A stretch of DNA of 64,000 nucleotides from Pyrococcus yayanosii CH1 (GTDB lineage Archaea > Methanobacteriota_B > Thermococci > Thermococcales > Thermococcaceae), in contig NC_015680.1 in NCBI RefSeq assembly GCF_000215995.1, positions 496,001-560,000 on the forward strand, written 5' to 3'. A model generated the notes under the pieces. The model made no database searches and was not told the origin of the DNA. It saw only the letters and a program-made list of their open reading frames with translations. Every line of letters starts with the position of its first letter. The stretch's first letter is position 1. Made by a program: the position numbers and the translations under genes. This document shows, piece after piece, positions 8,731-17,784 of this stretch.

Positions 8731-10536
8731 ATGAAAGTCGTAGTTCCTGACACGAGCGTGATAGTGGATGGCAGGCTCATCCAGTACCTCCGTGAGCTTG
8801 GCGAGAAGGTTAAGGTTGTCATTCCCGAGGCCGTGATTGCTGAGATTGAGCACCAGGCGAATGCGGGGAGAGCGATAGGTCACGTGGGTTTGGAGGAACT
8901 CAAGAAGCTTAGGGCGATGGCTGACGAAGGGAAGATACTTCTTGAGTTCTACGGCGAGAGGCCGGACTTCTGGCAGATAAAGAGGGCTAAGGCGGGCGAG
9001 ATAGACCACATGGTTAGAGAGGTAGCGAGAGAGCTCAACGCGACACTCATTACGGGTGACCAAGTTCAGAGGGACATAGCGATAGCTAAGGGAATCGACG
9101 TTATCTACTTAGAAAGCCGCAAGGAGCCGAGGATGAGGCTCGAGGACTTCTTCGATGAGGAAACCATGAGCGTTCACCTGAAGGCAGGGATAAAGCCTCT
9201 GGCAAAGAAAGGAAGGCCGGGAGAGTGGAAGCTTGTTCCCGTGAGGGACGAGCCTCTGACGGAGGAGGAGCTTGAGGAGATTGCTGATGATATAATCGAG
9301 AGGGCGAGGAGGGATAGGGAGAGCTTCATCGAGCTTGACGAGCAGGGCGCTACGGTTGTCCAGCTTAGGAATTACCGCATAGTAATCGCTAAGCCACCCT
9401 TTGCCGACAGGATAGAGATAACGGCCGTGAGGCCAGTCAAGAAGCTGAGCATAGAGGACTACAACCTCAGCGAGAAGCTTATGGAGAGACTAAGGGAGAG
9501 GGCCGAGGGAATACTCGTGGCGGGCCCACCTGGAGCCGGAAAGACGACTTTTGTTCAGGCTCTTGCCGAGTGGTATGCCTCCATGGGCAAGATAGTGAAG
9601 ACAATGGAGAAGCCCCGCGACCTCCAAGTGAGTGAGGAGATAACCCAGTACACGGCCCTCGGAGGAAGCATGGAGAAAACGGGTGACATACTGCTCCTCG
9701 TGAGACCCGACTACACAATATTCGACGAGATGAGGAAGACGAGCGATTTCCTGATATACGCCGACCTTCGTTTAGCGGGCGTGGGAATGGTCGGTGTGGT
9801 GCACGCGACGAAGCCGATAGATGCAATTCAGCGCTTTATCGGTAGGATAGAGCTCGGAATGATACCGCAGATCGTTGATACTGTGATATTCATCAAGGCT
9901 GGCCGCGTTGCTAAAGTTCTGACTCTCGAGTACAAGGTCAAGGTACCCAGCGGCATGAAGGAAGAGGACCTAGCAAGGCCGGTTATAGAGGTCAGGGACT
10001 TTGAAACCGGGGAGCTCGAATACGAAATATACACCTTCGGCGAGGAAGTGAGCGTCGTCCCGGTCAAAAAGGAGGAAAAGGCTCCGGCATTAAGGCTTGC
10101 CGAGAAGAAGCTCAAGCAGGAGATAAAGAAGTTCTTGCCAGATGTTTACGCCGATGTCGAGATCATAAGCCCGCACAAGGCGGTCATATACGCGGACGAG
10201 TTCGACATCCCAGCGATAATAGGGAAGAAGGGCAAGAGGATAACCGAACTGGAGAAGAGGCTCGGAATAAGCATAGAGGTCAAGAGCTTCGCTGAGAAGG
10301 CACCGGAACCTAGGGAAAAGATCCCTGTGGACATCGAAGAGAAGAAGAAGAGCATAGTGCTGAGGGTCTCGCCGGACTACGCCAAGAGGCCCCTCAGATT
10401 CTATGGTGGCGGTGAGTACATATTCACCGCCACGCCGAGCAAGAAGGGCATAGTAAAGGTTGCCAAGAACACGCCCATAGGCAGGGAGCTCAAGAGACTC
10501 ATAGATGAGGGCGTGGATATATGGGCCTCCCCCTAA
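8731..10536 (+). CDS. PIN-domain ATPase with KH domain
   Basis: 601 residues. An N-terminal PIN domain (VVPDTSVIVDGR with Asp7, then ITGDQVQRDIA around 110) is the fold of metal-dependent RNases. A PilT/VirB11-like ATPase follows, with Walker A AGPPGAGKTT near 267, FDEMRKTSD and VHATKPIDA. A C-terminal KH RNA-binding domain contains IIGKKGKRITELEKRLG. The architecture is widespread in euryarchaea, and a role in RNA processing or quality control is inferred. GAGGTGAGAGC precedes the ATG. The 3' end overlaps the convergent GIY-YIG gene by 4 bp. Confidence 0.88.
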   Translation: MKVVVPDTSVIVDGRLIQYLRELGEKVKVVIPEAVIAEIEHQANAGRAIGHVGLEELKKLRAMADEGKILLEFYGERPDFWQIKRAKAGEIDHMVREVARELNATLITGDQVQRDIAIAKGIDVIYLESRKEPRMRLEDFFDEETMSVHLKAGIKPLAKKGRPGEWKLVPVRDEPLTEEELEEIADDIIERARRDRESFIELDEQGATVVQLRNYRIVIAKPPFADRIEITAVRPVKKLSIEDYNLSEKLMERLRERAEGILVAGPPGAGKTTFVQALAEWYASMGKIVKTMEKPRDLQVSEEITQYTALGGSMEKTGDILLLVRPDYTIFDEMRKTSDFLIYADLRLAGVGMVGVVHATKPIDAIQRFIGRIELGMIPQIVDTVIFIKAGRVAKVLTLEYKVKVPSGMKEEDLARPVIEVRDFETGELEYEIYTFGEEVSVVPVKKEEKAPALRLAEKKLKQEIKKFLPDVYADVEIISPHKAVIYADEFDIPAIIGKKGKRITELEKRLGISIEVKSFAEKAPEPREKIPVDIEEKKKSIVLRVSPDYAKRPLRFYGGGEYIFTATPSKKGIVKVAKNTPIGRELKRLIDEGVDIWASP

Positions 10537-10946
10537 ATTTTCTCCACAACCATCCACTTCAAGCCCAGCCGTCTTAGTATTTCCTTTATCTTTTCGTCGG
10601 GCGGCTCATCAAACCTGTAGAGGTTGGTTCCCACGGAAACATCGCTCGCCCCGAAGCCAGGCACGGGTTCTCCGAACTCCGCGACCCCCCGGGAGAGCTC
10701 CTCCTCTATTCTCTTCTCGCTCGGGACCAAGTATGCCCTAAGGAGCTCGGCCTGCATCAGGAGGTAGTCTATGTGCCAGTGAGGCCTTTTCTCCTTCCTG
10801 AAGTGTCGAGCGATCCGACCCTCTAGGGAGTTCATGGCCGAACCCACGTAAACGTAGTAGCCAGCTCGGAGAAAGAAATTTCTGCCCTTTGTCTTTACAT
10901 GGAAGTCCTCGGGAAGGAACAGGATGAGAAAATATCCCCCCTTCAT
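10533..10946 (-). CDS. GIY-YIG family (DUF123) nuclease-like protein
   Basis: 137 residues starting MKGGYFLILFL. A YYVYVGSAMNSLEGRIARHFR block is the GIY-YIG-like core of DUF123 proteins, which also occur fused to endonuclease III. HWHIDYLL and a C-terminal GFGASDV...NLYRF segment complete the family pattern. I place the start at 10946, where ATGA overlaps the stop of the upstream gene; an upstream in-frame start at 11024 would overlap that gene by 80 bp and adds non-conserved residues. DNA repair or processing is plausible but unproven. Confidence 0.78.
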   Translation of the reverse strand: MKGGYFLILFLPEDFHVKTKGRNFFLRAGYYVYVGSAMNSLEGRIARHFRKEKRPHWHIDYLLMQAELLRAYLVPSEKRIEEELSRGVAEFGEPVPGFGASDVSVGTNLYRFDEPPDEKIKEILRRLGLKWMVVEKI

Positions 10947-11419
10947 CTCCCCGTGGTAACGTTGAAAAGAACTCCAAACGTCCCCAAGGTCGAGTTCACG
11001 TAGAACTCTCCTTCGATCCTCCACTCTATTTCCTCTAGTCTGCCATTCATTATGGCCCTGATTATCCCAGTGGGCATCGTGGGGTATCTCACCTCGAAAG
11101 TGCCCTTGAGTTTGATGGAGCTCCCAGCGGGTATCAGGATAATCCTGCTAATCTTGTAAGTGCCAATAGGGGTGTCGTTGGCAAATAGGGTGTATTCAAA
11201 GCCGTCTATCCTGACGCTCCGGTCTGTTGGATTATCTATTGTTACCGTGGCCACTAGAATAGCCCCATCCACGGATGCTTCCTCAACCTTTACCTCACTG
11301 AGCTCAATCTTGCAATCCTTTACAGGACCAACTGCAAAGTATTGGATGGCCAAGTATCCAAAATTTATTAGGGGAATGGCCATTATGAGACTCACGAGCA
11401 CCAAAAGGCTACGTTTCAT
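10943..11419 (-). CDS. membrane-anchored LEA14/WHy-like protein
   Basis: 158 residues. An N-terminal hydrophobic segment (about 5-30) looks like a signal anchor. The rest is beta-rich with LSEVKVEEASVDGAILVATVTIDNPT and IPAGSSIKLKGTFEVRYPT, the pattern of LEA14-type WHy domains, so the domain probably faces outward. It overlaps its upstream neighbour by 11 bp and the GIY-YIG gene by 4 bp, forming a three-gene unit. Function is unknown; WHy domains are linked to desiccation and envelope stability elsewhere. Confidence 0.65.
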   Translation of the reverse strand: MKRSLLVLVSLIMAIPLINFGYLAIQYFAVGPVKDCKIELSEVKVEEASVDGAILVATVTIDNPTDRSVRIDGFEYTLFANDTPIGTYKISRIILIPAGSSIKLKGTFEVRYPTMPTGIIRAIMNGRLEEIEWRIEGEFYVNSTLGTFGVLFNVTTGR

Positions 11420-11873
11420 CCTCTTCCACCCTTAGTTTCAGGCCCGTATGTTCTTGCTTTATCCTTTCCACCTTCTCGGAAATTTCCTCACTGAGCCTTC
11501 TAAGCTTCTCGGCGAGGCCCTCTAACTCCTTTATTGCCTCCTCGAAGGCTTTCTCCATCTCCTCTATTTCTTCCATGGCCTGAGCTAGCCTCTCTTCTTC
11601 CTCTTTCCTGTAAACCTCTATCTGAAGGGAGTCGTAGTTCCAGATTATCTTTCCGTCCTGAATCTCAAAATCCACGCTAATCCTGACGACGTCTTCTTTT
11701 TTCACGCCAACCTCTCTAAACTTCTCGAAGATTGATTGATTTAGCTCTCCAGCAGCTCTCACGACCTCCTCGGGATTAACCTTGCCCCTCGTTATTGCAA
11801 AGAGCACTCTCCTAACCTTGTTGGCGTATCCAGAGGCCCGCACATAGCCAGTCATTAGCTTAGGCACGGACAT
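11409..11873 (-). CDS. DUF2258-like coiled-coil protein
   Basis: About 154 residues from the ATG at 11873 (MSVPKLMTGYVRASGYANKV). The N-terminal half resembles archaeal DUF2258 (RRVLFAITRG, ISVDFEIQDGKIIWNYDSL). The C-terminal half (about 85-150) is a Glu/Lys/Leu-rich coiled coil. A TATA box reading AGGATTTATAG on the minus strand (11910-11900) puts transcription near 11878, which favours this start over the GTG at 11894. First gene of a three-gene unit. Function unknown. Confidence 0.65.
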   Translation of the reverse strand: MSVPKLMTGYVRASGYANKVRRVLFAITRGKVNPEEVVRAAGELNQSIFEKFREVGVKKEDVVRISVDFEIQDGKIIWNYDSLQIEVYRKEEEERLAQAMEEIEEMEKAFEEAIKELEGLAEKLRRLSEEISEKVERIKQEHTGLKLRVEEDET

Positions 11874-11925
11874 CACCGTATAATTTTTAGCCACGCAGTC
11901 TATAAATCCTTATTGGTGAACCCCA

Positions 11926-12585
11926 GTGAACATCTTAATATTTGGTCCACCAGGGAGTGGAAAATCAACCCAGGCACGAAAGATAGTCGAGAAGTATGGC
12001 CTAACCTATATAGCCTCGGGCGATCTAATAAGGGCAGAAATATCGGCCGGAACGTCTCTCGGAAAGGAGATGGAGGCTTATCTGGCTCGGGGCGATCTAA
12101 TTCCGGACACCGTCGTTAACACCCTGGTGATCTCAAAGCTCAGAAGAGTCAGGGAGAACTTCATAATGGATGGTTATCCGAGGACGCCGGAGCAGGTAAT
12201 AGCCCTCGAAAACTATCTCTACGACCACGGCATCAAGATAGACGTGGCCATCGATATATTCATCCCCAAAGAGGAGAGCATTAAAAGGATATCGGGAAGG
12301 CGGATATGCTCTCAATGTGGAGCAGTATATCATGTCGACTTCAATCCACCAAAGGTGCCGGGAAGATGTGACGTCTGTGGTGGCAAGCTCATCCAGAGAG
12401 AGGACGACAGACCCGAGATAGTCGCGAAGCGCTATGATATATACACGGCCAACATGACGCCTATAATAAAGTTCTACCAGAAGCAGGGGATATACGTCCG
12501 GATAGAGGGGTGCGGCACTATAGGAGAAGTTTGGGAGAGAATAAGGCCCCTTCTCGACTACATTCACAATCTAGAGTCCCGATGA
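11926..12585 (+). CDS. adk: adenylate kinase
   Basis: 219 residues. It interconverts ATP and AMP with two ADP. The P-loop GPPGSGKST is at 7-15, IASGDLIRAEI is the AMP site, and MDGYPRTPEQ the NMP-core motif. The LID domain (about 128-152) has four Cys (CSQC and CDVC), indicating a zinc-bound bacterial-type Adk. GTG start at 11926 with GGTGA six bases upstream. Confidence 0.95.
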   Translation: MNILIFGPPGSGKSTQARKIVEKYGLTYIASGDLIRAEISAGTSLGKEMEAYLARGDLIPDTVVNTLVISKLRRVRENFIMDGYPRTPEQVIALENYLYDHGIKIDVAIDIFIPKEESIKRISGRRICSQCGAVYHVDFNPPKVPGRCDVCGGKLIQREDDRPEIVAKRYDIYTANMTPIIKFYQKQGIYVRIEGCGTIGEVWERIRPLLDYIHNLESR

Positions 12586-12628
12586 AGTATCCGAAAGGTT
12601 TTTCTTCTTCCCTATCTATCTCGGAGGG

Positions 12629-12682
12629 GCGATGATTTGACTCCGGAAAACCTGAGCTGATGATGACGTCCAGCCCGAATGA
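12629..12682 (+). ncRNA. candidate C/D box small RNA
   Basis: Between adk and tgtA the sequence shows a C-like box GCGATGA (12629-12635), D' CTGA (12652-12655), a perfect C' ATGATGA (12660-12666) four bases later, and a D-like ATGA (12679-12682). The spacing C'-to-D is 12 nt, the usual archaeal value; C-to-D' is 16 nt, longer than usual. The imperfect C and D boxes lower confidence. It would guide 2'-O-methylation; target not determined. It overlaps the most upstream possible tgtA start. Confidence 0.4.
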
Positions 12683-12696
12683 GCCGGGGTGGGAGG

Positions 12697-14448
12697 ATGT
12701 TTCGCTTCGAGATAAAGGCGAGGGATGCCGCTGGAAGGATTGGGAGGCTTGAGGTTAACGGGAAAAGGATTGAAACGCCTGCGATAATGCCCGTTGTTAA
12801 CCCGAAGCAACTCATCGTGACTCCGAGAGAGCTTGAGGAGATGGGCTTCGGGATAATAATCACTAACTCCTACATCATCTACAAGACTCCCGAGCTGAGG
12901 GAGAGGGCCCTTAAGGAGGGAATCCACCGACTGCTAGACTACAACGGAATCATAGAGGTGGATTCCGGCTCCTTTCAGCTTATGCGCTATGGGGGTGTCG
13001 AGGTCACCAACAGGGAGATAATCGAGTTTCAGCACAAAATAGGGGTTGATATAGGGACGTTCCTCGACATCCCTACACCTCCCGATGTTCCACGCGAAAA
13101 GGCTGAGGAGGATCTTAAGATAACGCTTGAGAGGGCGAGAGAGGCCGAGGAGATGAAGGAGATACCAATGAACGCAACCGTCCAGGGCTCCACGTATCTC
13201 AACCTAAGGACGCTCGCCGCAAGAAGGCTTAGTGAGATGAACTTCGAAATACACCCCATAGGGGCTGTTGTTCCCCTTATGGAGTCCTACCGCTTTAGGG
13301 AGCTCGTAGATGTTGTCATTGCGGCGAAGCTTGGCCTTAGACCAGACAGACCGGTGCACCTCTTCGGCGCTGGTCATCCTATGATATTCGCCCTCGCCGT
13401 GGCCATGGGGGTGGACCTCTTCGACTCCGCCTCTTATGCCCTCTACGCCAAGGACGACCGCTATCTAACTCCAGAAGGAACGAAGCACCTAAATGAGCTC
13501 GAGTACTTCCCCTGCTCCTGTCCCGTATGTAGCCGCTACACTCCCCAGGAGCTCAGAGAGATGCCAAAAGAGGAGCGGATGAGGCTCTTGGCAATCCATA
13601 ACCTCTGGATGCTCAGGGAGGAGCTCAACCGTGTGAAGCAGGCCATAAGGGAAGGAGAGCTCTGGAAATTAGTTGATGAGAGAGCGAGAGCCCATCCTAA
13701 GCTTTACGCGGCCTACAAGAGGTTGCTCGACTACTACAAATTCTTGGAGGAGAACGAACCCATTACAAAAAAGTCGGCCCTGTTCAAGGTGAGCGAAGAA
13801 ACCCTTAGATGGCCCATCGTGAGGAGGGCGAGGGAGAGAGCTGAGCGCGTGAAAGAGATTTTCCCCGAGACCTTGAGGCACCCAATATTCGGTGAGATTC
13901 CCAAGTACCTCTCGCTTAGCTATCCATTTGCTCAGAGCGAGGCCGAGGAGGATTTCACCATCGAGAGGCCGTCGAGAATGGATGCCAAGAAGTACGTGAT
14001 GGCCATAGCTGAGTACCAGTTCGGCCCCGGGGCAGGAGAAGCCTTCAAGGATGCCTTCGTTGAGCTCTCTAAGAAAACGGGGATGCCGAGGCAAGTTAAG
14101 GCCAAGGGCGTCCATCTGGCCACGGTCAGGGCTGACGATGGCCTCCTGACGCTCGGCATCGAGGGGGCTAGGAGGCTTCATACCGTTCTGCCTTATCCCA
14201 GGATGCGCGTCGTGGTGAGCGAGGAGGCGGAGCCCTTTGTGAGGGAGGGCAGGGACGTCTTCGCAAAATTCGTGCTCTTTGCTGACCCAAACATACGGCC
14301 CTACGACGAGGTTCTTGTGGTGAACGAGAGGGATGAGCTCTTGGCGACGGGTCAGGCCCTGCTTAACGGCAGGGAGATGGTTGTCTTCACGACGGGAAGG
14401 GCCGTGAGGGTGAGGAGAGGAATAGCTCAAAGGACGCAGCACTCATAG
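12697..14448 (+). CDS. tgtA: archaeal tRNA-guanine(15) transglycosylase
   Basis: 583 residues from the ATG at 12697, which has GGTGGGAGG upstream; an ATG at 12679 adds six residues but overlaps a candidate sRNA. It exchanges G15 of tRNA for preQ0, the first step to archaeosine. The catalytic TIM barrel has VDSGSFQLM with the expected Asp and DIPTPPD. The zinc site is CSCPVC (about 271-276). The C-terminal C1-C3/PUA region ends with YDEVLVVNERDELLATGQALL. The 3' end overlaps the radical SAM gene by 22 bp. Confidence 0.95.
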   Translation: MFRFEIKARDAAGRIGRLEVNGKRIETPAIMPVVNPKQLIVTPRELEEMGFGIIITNSYIIYKTPELRERALKEGIHRLLDYNGIIEVDSGSFQLMRYGGVEVTNREIIEFQHKIGVDIGTFLDIPTPPDVPREKAEEDLKITLERAREAEEMKEIPMNATVQGSTYLNLRTLAARRLSEMNFEIHPIGAVVPLMESYRFRELVDVVIAAKLGLRPDRPVHLFGAGHPMIFALAVAMGVDLFDSASYALYAKDDRYLTPEGTKHLNELEYFPCSCPVCSRYTPQELREMPKEERMRLLAIHNLWMLREELNRVKQAIREGELWKLVDERARAHPKLYAAYKRLLDYYKFLEENEPITKKSALFKVSEETLRWPIVRRARERAERVKEIFPETLRHPIFGEIPKYLSLSYPFAQSEAEEDFTIERPSRMDAKKYVMAIAEYQFGPGAGEAFKDAFVELSKKTGMPRQVKAKGVHLATVRADDGLLTLGIEGARRLHTVLPYPRMRVVVSEEAEPFVREGRDVFAKFVLFADPNIRPYDEVLVVNERDELLATGQALLNGREMVVFTTGRAVRVRRGIAQRTQHS

Positions 14449-15254
14449 AGTATTTCCACTTCCCTAACAGTCTTCGCCCACCCAAGGACATTCTTCGGTG
14501 GGTTCGTCAGTCTGTCGATGTCCGCTAAAATAGCTTTCCTATCAAACTCCTCTCTCCATCTTCCGAAGGGCCTCATGCACCCTACGCTTATCTCGCCCCC
14601 AAAGTGTTCGCGGGCGTATTCTACGACCCTAATTGTCTCATCAACGCCAGGTTTTGGAACGCCCTCCATCTCAGTTCCCTTTGTGGGTATCAGGACGTTA
14701 AGGACGAGGACATCTATCGGGTACTGGGCGAGCGTGTCGATGGCACTAAACTCCCAGTGAATCCTGCCGAAGTCGAGCCCTATAGTTATGTGCGGCGCCA
14801 CCTTTATCTTGTTCTCTGTGAGGAGCTCCAGAATTCGAAGGTAGTCCTTCACGGTCTTGTCTATCTTGTAGACGCGCCTTATCACGTCATCATTGCCCAC
14901 GAAGTCGAGGGAAACGATGTCCACGTATCTCAGCCACTCTAAATCGTCTTCATCGATAAAGCCCACGTGGGCGTTTAGCTTCAGGCTCGTCTCCCTCTTT
15001 ATCGCCTTTATCTCCTCCGCGAACCTATCGAGGGGAACCTTGAGCCGCTCGTCGAGGCCACCGCTCAGCAGGCAACCCATGTATCCTTCTCGCTCAAGTG
15101 CCTTACAATAGTCCACGAGGTTTCTCCGCGTAACCTTCAGCATTCCCTCAAGGTAGTGATGATCACAGTGGGCACAGTTGAGATGGCAGTAGTTTCCCGT
15201 GACCGATATCGGGGGAAACTTCACGCTTGGAATGTAGACCTTGAGCTTTCTCAT
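14427..15254 (-). CDS. radical SAM protein
   Basis: 275 residues. CHLNCAHC gives the CxxxCxxC [4Fe-4S]/SAM site at Cys23, 27 and 30, followed by GCLLSGG. It resembles archaeal radical SAM proteins of the biotin synthase/LipA-like group but I cannot name a substrate. I start it at 15254, where ATGA overlaps the mfnA stop and GGAGG lies about 8 nt upstream; an in-frame start at 15359 would run 100 bp into mfnA. The coupling to mfnA may or may not reflect a shared pathway. Confidence 0.8.
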   Translation of the reverse strand: MRKLKVYIPSVKFPPISVTGNYCHLNCAHCDHHYLEGMLKVTRRNLVDYCKALEREGYMGCLLSGGLDERLKVPLDRFAEEIKAIKRETSLKLNAHVGFIDEDDLEWLRYVDIVSLDFVGNDDVIRRVYKIDKTVKDYLRILELLTENKIKVAPHITIGLDFGRIHWEFSAIDTLAQYPIDVLVLNVLIPTKGTEMEGVPKPGVDETIRVVEYAREHFGGEISVGCMRPFGRWREEFDRKAILADIDRLTNPPKNVLGWAKTVREVEILYECCVL

Positions 15255-16402
15255 CCAAGAACCTCCCTCAAATCCCTCAGGAACGCCTCCAAGTGGTCTT
15301 TCCTCACGTGGGGCATCATGACTATCCTTATGTAGCCCCTGTGGGCACTTACACCCCAACCCCTCCCCTTCAGGACCCTCTCAACACGGGGCAGGTTCTT
15401 AGTCTTGAAGGCCACTATGTTGAGCATGGGTTCCCTAACGAGCCACGCTCCAGCGGTGTTCTTAATCTCTTGGGCGAACCACCTAGTGAGCTCCATCGCC
15501 CTGGCGACTATCTCCTTGTAGCCCTCGAAGCCGAGGTGCTTTATGAGGGCCCACACAGCCAGCGCGCTTGCCCCCGGCCTCGTACCAGTTATAGTGGCCT
15601 GCCACACCTTTCCCCCAGCCAGATAGGGGGCCAGAACGCTTATCACCTTGATGAACTTCTTCCTCCTGAATATTATCCCCCCGGCAGGAATGGGGGCCAT
15701 GCCCATCTTGTGGGGGTCTATGGTCACGCTCTGAACTCCCTTCAGCCTGAAGTCGAAGTCAGGCAGGTCGTAGCCGAGGGCTTTCGCAAAGGGTATCACG
15801 AAGCCCCCAAAGGCAGCATCGACGTGAAGGGGGACGCCGTAGTCCCGAGCCAGATCGCTGAGGGCCGGGATGTCATCCACGACGCCCAGCCCAGTAGTTC
15901 CCGCTATGCCAACGATCCCTATCGTGTTGTCTCCTATCTTGCTCTCTACATCTCTCACATCCACCGTGTAATCGCTCTTAAGCTCAGCCCAAACGAGTTT
16001 CACGCCGAGCATTTCACCGGCCTTTATGAATGAGAAGTGGGCACTCTTCGGTAGTATAAGTTCGGGCTTCTCGACGTCGGCCATGTTGCGGAAAGCTCGA
16101 ACGGCCAGTATATTGGCCTCCGTTCCCCCGGAGACTATGTGGCCGTATGCCCTTTCGAGGTGGAGAAGGTCACCAAGCATCTGAACGGCTTCCCTCTCTA
16201 TCCTCCTGCTCCCCACGTGAAGCCCCGGGTCACCAAGATTCCTGTCTATGAACCTGCAGAAGACCTTGATGGCGAGTGGATGGGGCATAGTACACATAGA
16301 CCCTAAGATCCTGCCTGAGTCAAACGTGAGATCTTCCCGAGTTAGCCTCTCCAGCTCCTCCAAAACTTCCTCTTCATCCATTCCCCTCTCCGGAAATCGC
16401 AT
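15251..16402 (-). CDS. mfnA: PLP-dependent L-aspartate/L-tyrosine decarboxylase (MfnA family)
   Basis: 383 residues, group II amino acid decarboxylase. The PLP lysine lies in TIDPHKMG at about residue 232, with HVDAAFGGFV binding the cofactor ring and SGGTEANILA its phosphate. In Thermococcales the homologue works as aspartate decarboxylase, supplying beta-alanine for coenzyme A; in methanogens it makes tyramine for methanofuran. No methanofuran genes are near, so the aspartate role is favoured. GGTGAGACC precedes the ATG. Confidence 0.92.
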   Translation of the reverse strand: MRFPERGMDEEEVLEELERLTREDLTFDSGRILGSMCTMPHPLAIKVFCRFIDRNLGDPGLHVGSRRIEREAVQMLGDLLHLERAYGHIVSGGTEANILAVRAFRNMADVEKPELILPKSAHFSFIKAGEMLGVKLVWAELKSDYTVDVRDVESKIGDNTIGIVGIAGTTGLGVVDDIPALSDLARDYGVPLHVDAAFGGFVIPFAKALGYDLPDFDFRLKGVQSVTIDPHKMGMAPIPAGGIIFRRKKFIKVISVLAPYLAGGKVWQATITGTRPGASALAVWALIKHLGFEGYKEIVARAMELTRWFAQEIKNTAGAWLVREPMLNIVAFKTKNLPRVERVLKGRGWGVSAHRGYIRIVMMPHVRKDHLEAFLRDLREVLG

Positions 16403-16442
16403 GGTCTCACCACGCCTCCATATTTCGATGGCCGTTTAAAGT

Positions 16443-17045
16443 TTACCCTACAAGCCAGAGAGCAACAGCTACGGCGAGCTGATTCGAGAAGTTGTCGTCT
16501 GGTGGCAGTTCGTAGAGCTCTGCCACGGTCCCGACAAGGGAACCTAAAACGGCGGGAAAGATGCCAACTAGGGGCGTCAGAATCAGAAGGCCAGTCACGA
16601 AGTAAGCGAGGCTCCCTTCGAGGCTCTTCCCATTGCGGAATCTGTGCCTTCCGAAGGGCTTGCCAATTATCGCCGCCATGGCATCGCCTAGGGTCGCGAG
16701 GGTTATGCTTCCAAGAGCAACCTCCCTCGGAAAGAGCAAAACCACGAGGAAAGCCGCGCTTGTGAAATATATGTGGGCTCCGATTCCCCTCCTCTCGTGT
16801 TCTCTGGCTATGCCATCTATTTCCCTCTCCAGCTTTTCAACGACGTGGTTTGGAAGGCCGAGTTTCCGCTTTGCCCTCTCCCTGAGATCTTCGATGACGC
16901 GGAAGGGTTCGAGGGCCAGAAAGATGACGAGGGCAAAAGCCGTGAAGAAAAGGGCCGCATGTCTGCCGAGTAGGAGATATACGAGGGGCACGCTCAGACC
17001 TGTTAAATGGAGGGCCTTCCGTTTAATCTCAAGCTTTATGCTCAC
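16443..17045 (-). CDS. dolichol kinase/SEC59-like (CTP-dependent polyprenol or diacylglycerol kinase family) membrane protein
   Basis: 200 residues with about five membrane segments. LATLGDAMAAIIGKPFGRHR and NGKSLEGSLAYF, then PPDDNFSNQLAVAVA, match the CTP-binding motifs of the SEC59/DGK1/CdsA-like family. A polyprenol or lipid kinase role at the membrane is inferred. GTG start at 17045 with GAGGTGATAGAAC upstream. It overlaps the HAD gene by 17 bp, so the two are cotranscribed. Confidence 0.82.
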   Translation of the reverse strand: MSIKLEIKRKALHLTGLSVPLVYLLLGRHAALFFTAFALVIFLALEPFRVIEDLRERAKRKLGLPNHVVEKLEREIDGIAREHERRGIGAHIYFTSAAFLVVLLFPREVALGSITLATLGDAMAAIIGKPFGRHRFRNGKSLEGSLAYFVTGLLILTPLVGIFPAVLGSLVGTVAELYELPPDDNFSNQLAVAVALWLVG

Positions 17046-17706
17046 GTTCTATCACCTCTAAGGCCTCAGAGAGGTTCTTAACGACGAAATCGGCATGTCT
17101 TGCCTTTCTTCCTTTGAAGTACCCCCTTCTCACAAGTATCGTCGTCGCGCCGATGCTCTTGCCACCCTTCATGTCCGTCTCGTCCCTGTCACCCACAACG
17201 AACATCCTTCTCTCCTTTGGAAACATTCTCTTCGCGAGGATGAAGTTGTGGGGCTCGAACTTCGTGTGACCCGTCTCCCCGCTTATTATGACACCATCGA
17301 GATACCTAGCAATGCCAAGATGCTCTATCTTCCGCCTCTGCCACCTCGCCGAGGAGTCCGTGACGAGAACGATCTTTGCTCCCATCTCCTTCAGTCCTCT
17401 TAAGAATGGTTCTGCGTCTGGGTAAAGGTGGAGGTGCGAAAAGAAAGCCTTGTCAAACTCCTCGGCTATATCACTGTAATTCTCTCCCTTATAAATCCTC
17501 CCCATAACCTTCTGGACTATCTCGTCGAGGCCAAGAAGGTGGAGCTCCCTCATCTCCTCTAGTTCCTTATACCTCCTCGAGGCGACGTAGAGAAATGCTC
17601 TGAACTTTCTCAGCCTGAATATTCTGGGAAGTAGCCTTATGGCGGCCTTCTTGGCTGCCTCCCACGTGTTGCAAAGGGTGTCGTCGAGATCTACTATCAC
17701 AAGCAT
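17029..17706 (-). CDS. HAD-superfamily hydrolase
   Basis: 225 residues. Motif I IVDLDDTL (Asp6/Asp8), motif II VLVTDSS (about 115), a Lys at HTKFEPH (about 148) and motif IV VVGDRDETD (about 172) make a complete HAD phosphatase set with a helical cap. Similar to phosphoglycolate-phosphatase-like proteins; substrate unknown. Upstream partner of the dolichol-kinase-like gene. Confidence 0.85.
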   Translation of the reverse strand: MLVIVDLDDTLCNTWEAAKKAAIRLLPRIFRLRKFRAFLYVASRRYKELEEMRELHLLGLDEIVQKVMGRIYKGENYSDIAEEFDKAFFSHLHLYPDAEPFLRGLKEMGAKIVLVTDSSARWQRRKIEHLGIARYLDGVIISGETGHTKFEPHNFILAKRMFPKERRMFVVGDRDETDMKGGKSIGATTILVRRGYFKGRKARHADFVVKNLSEALEVIEREHKA

Positions 17707-17753
17707 CGCTCTCGGTTGAAGTATATGAGGACTTTAAAAATGCTTTTGGCAAA

Positions 17754-17764
17754 AGCCTTTAAAT
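17754..17764 (+). promoter_or_regulatory. TATA box for a leaderless transcript
   Basis: GCCTTTAAATC is centred about 26 bp upstream of the ATG at 17785, and no ribosome binding site is visible between them, so the mRNA is probably leaderless. Confidence 0.5.
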
Positions 17765-17784
17765 CGGCCCGAAGAGTTTAGACC

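Noticed and set aside
13669-14442. 257-codon minus-strand frame inside tgtA
   Set aside because: Shadow of a well-supported gene; no family features.
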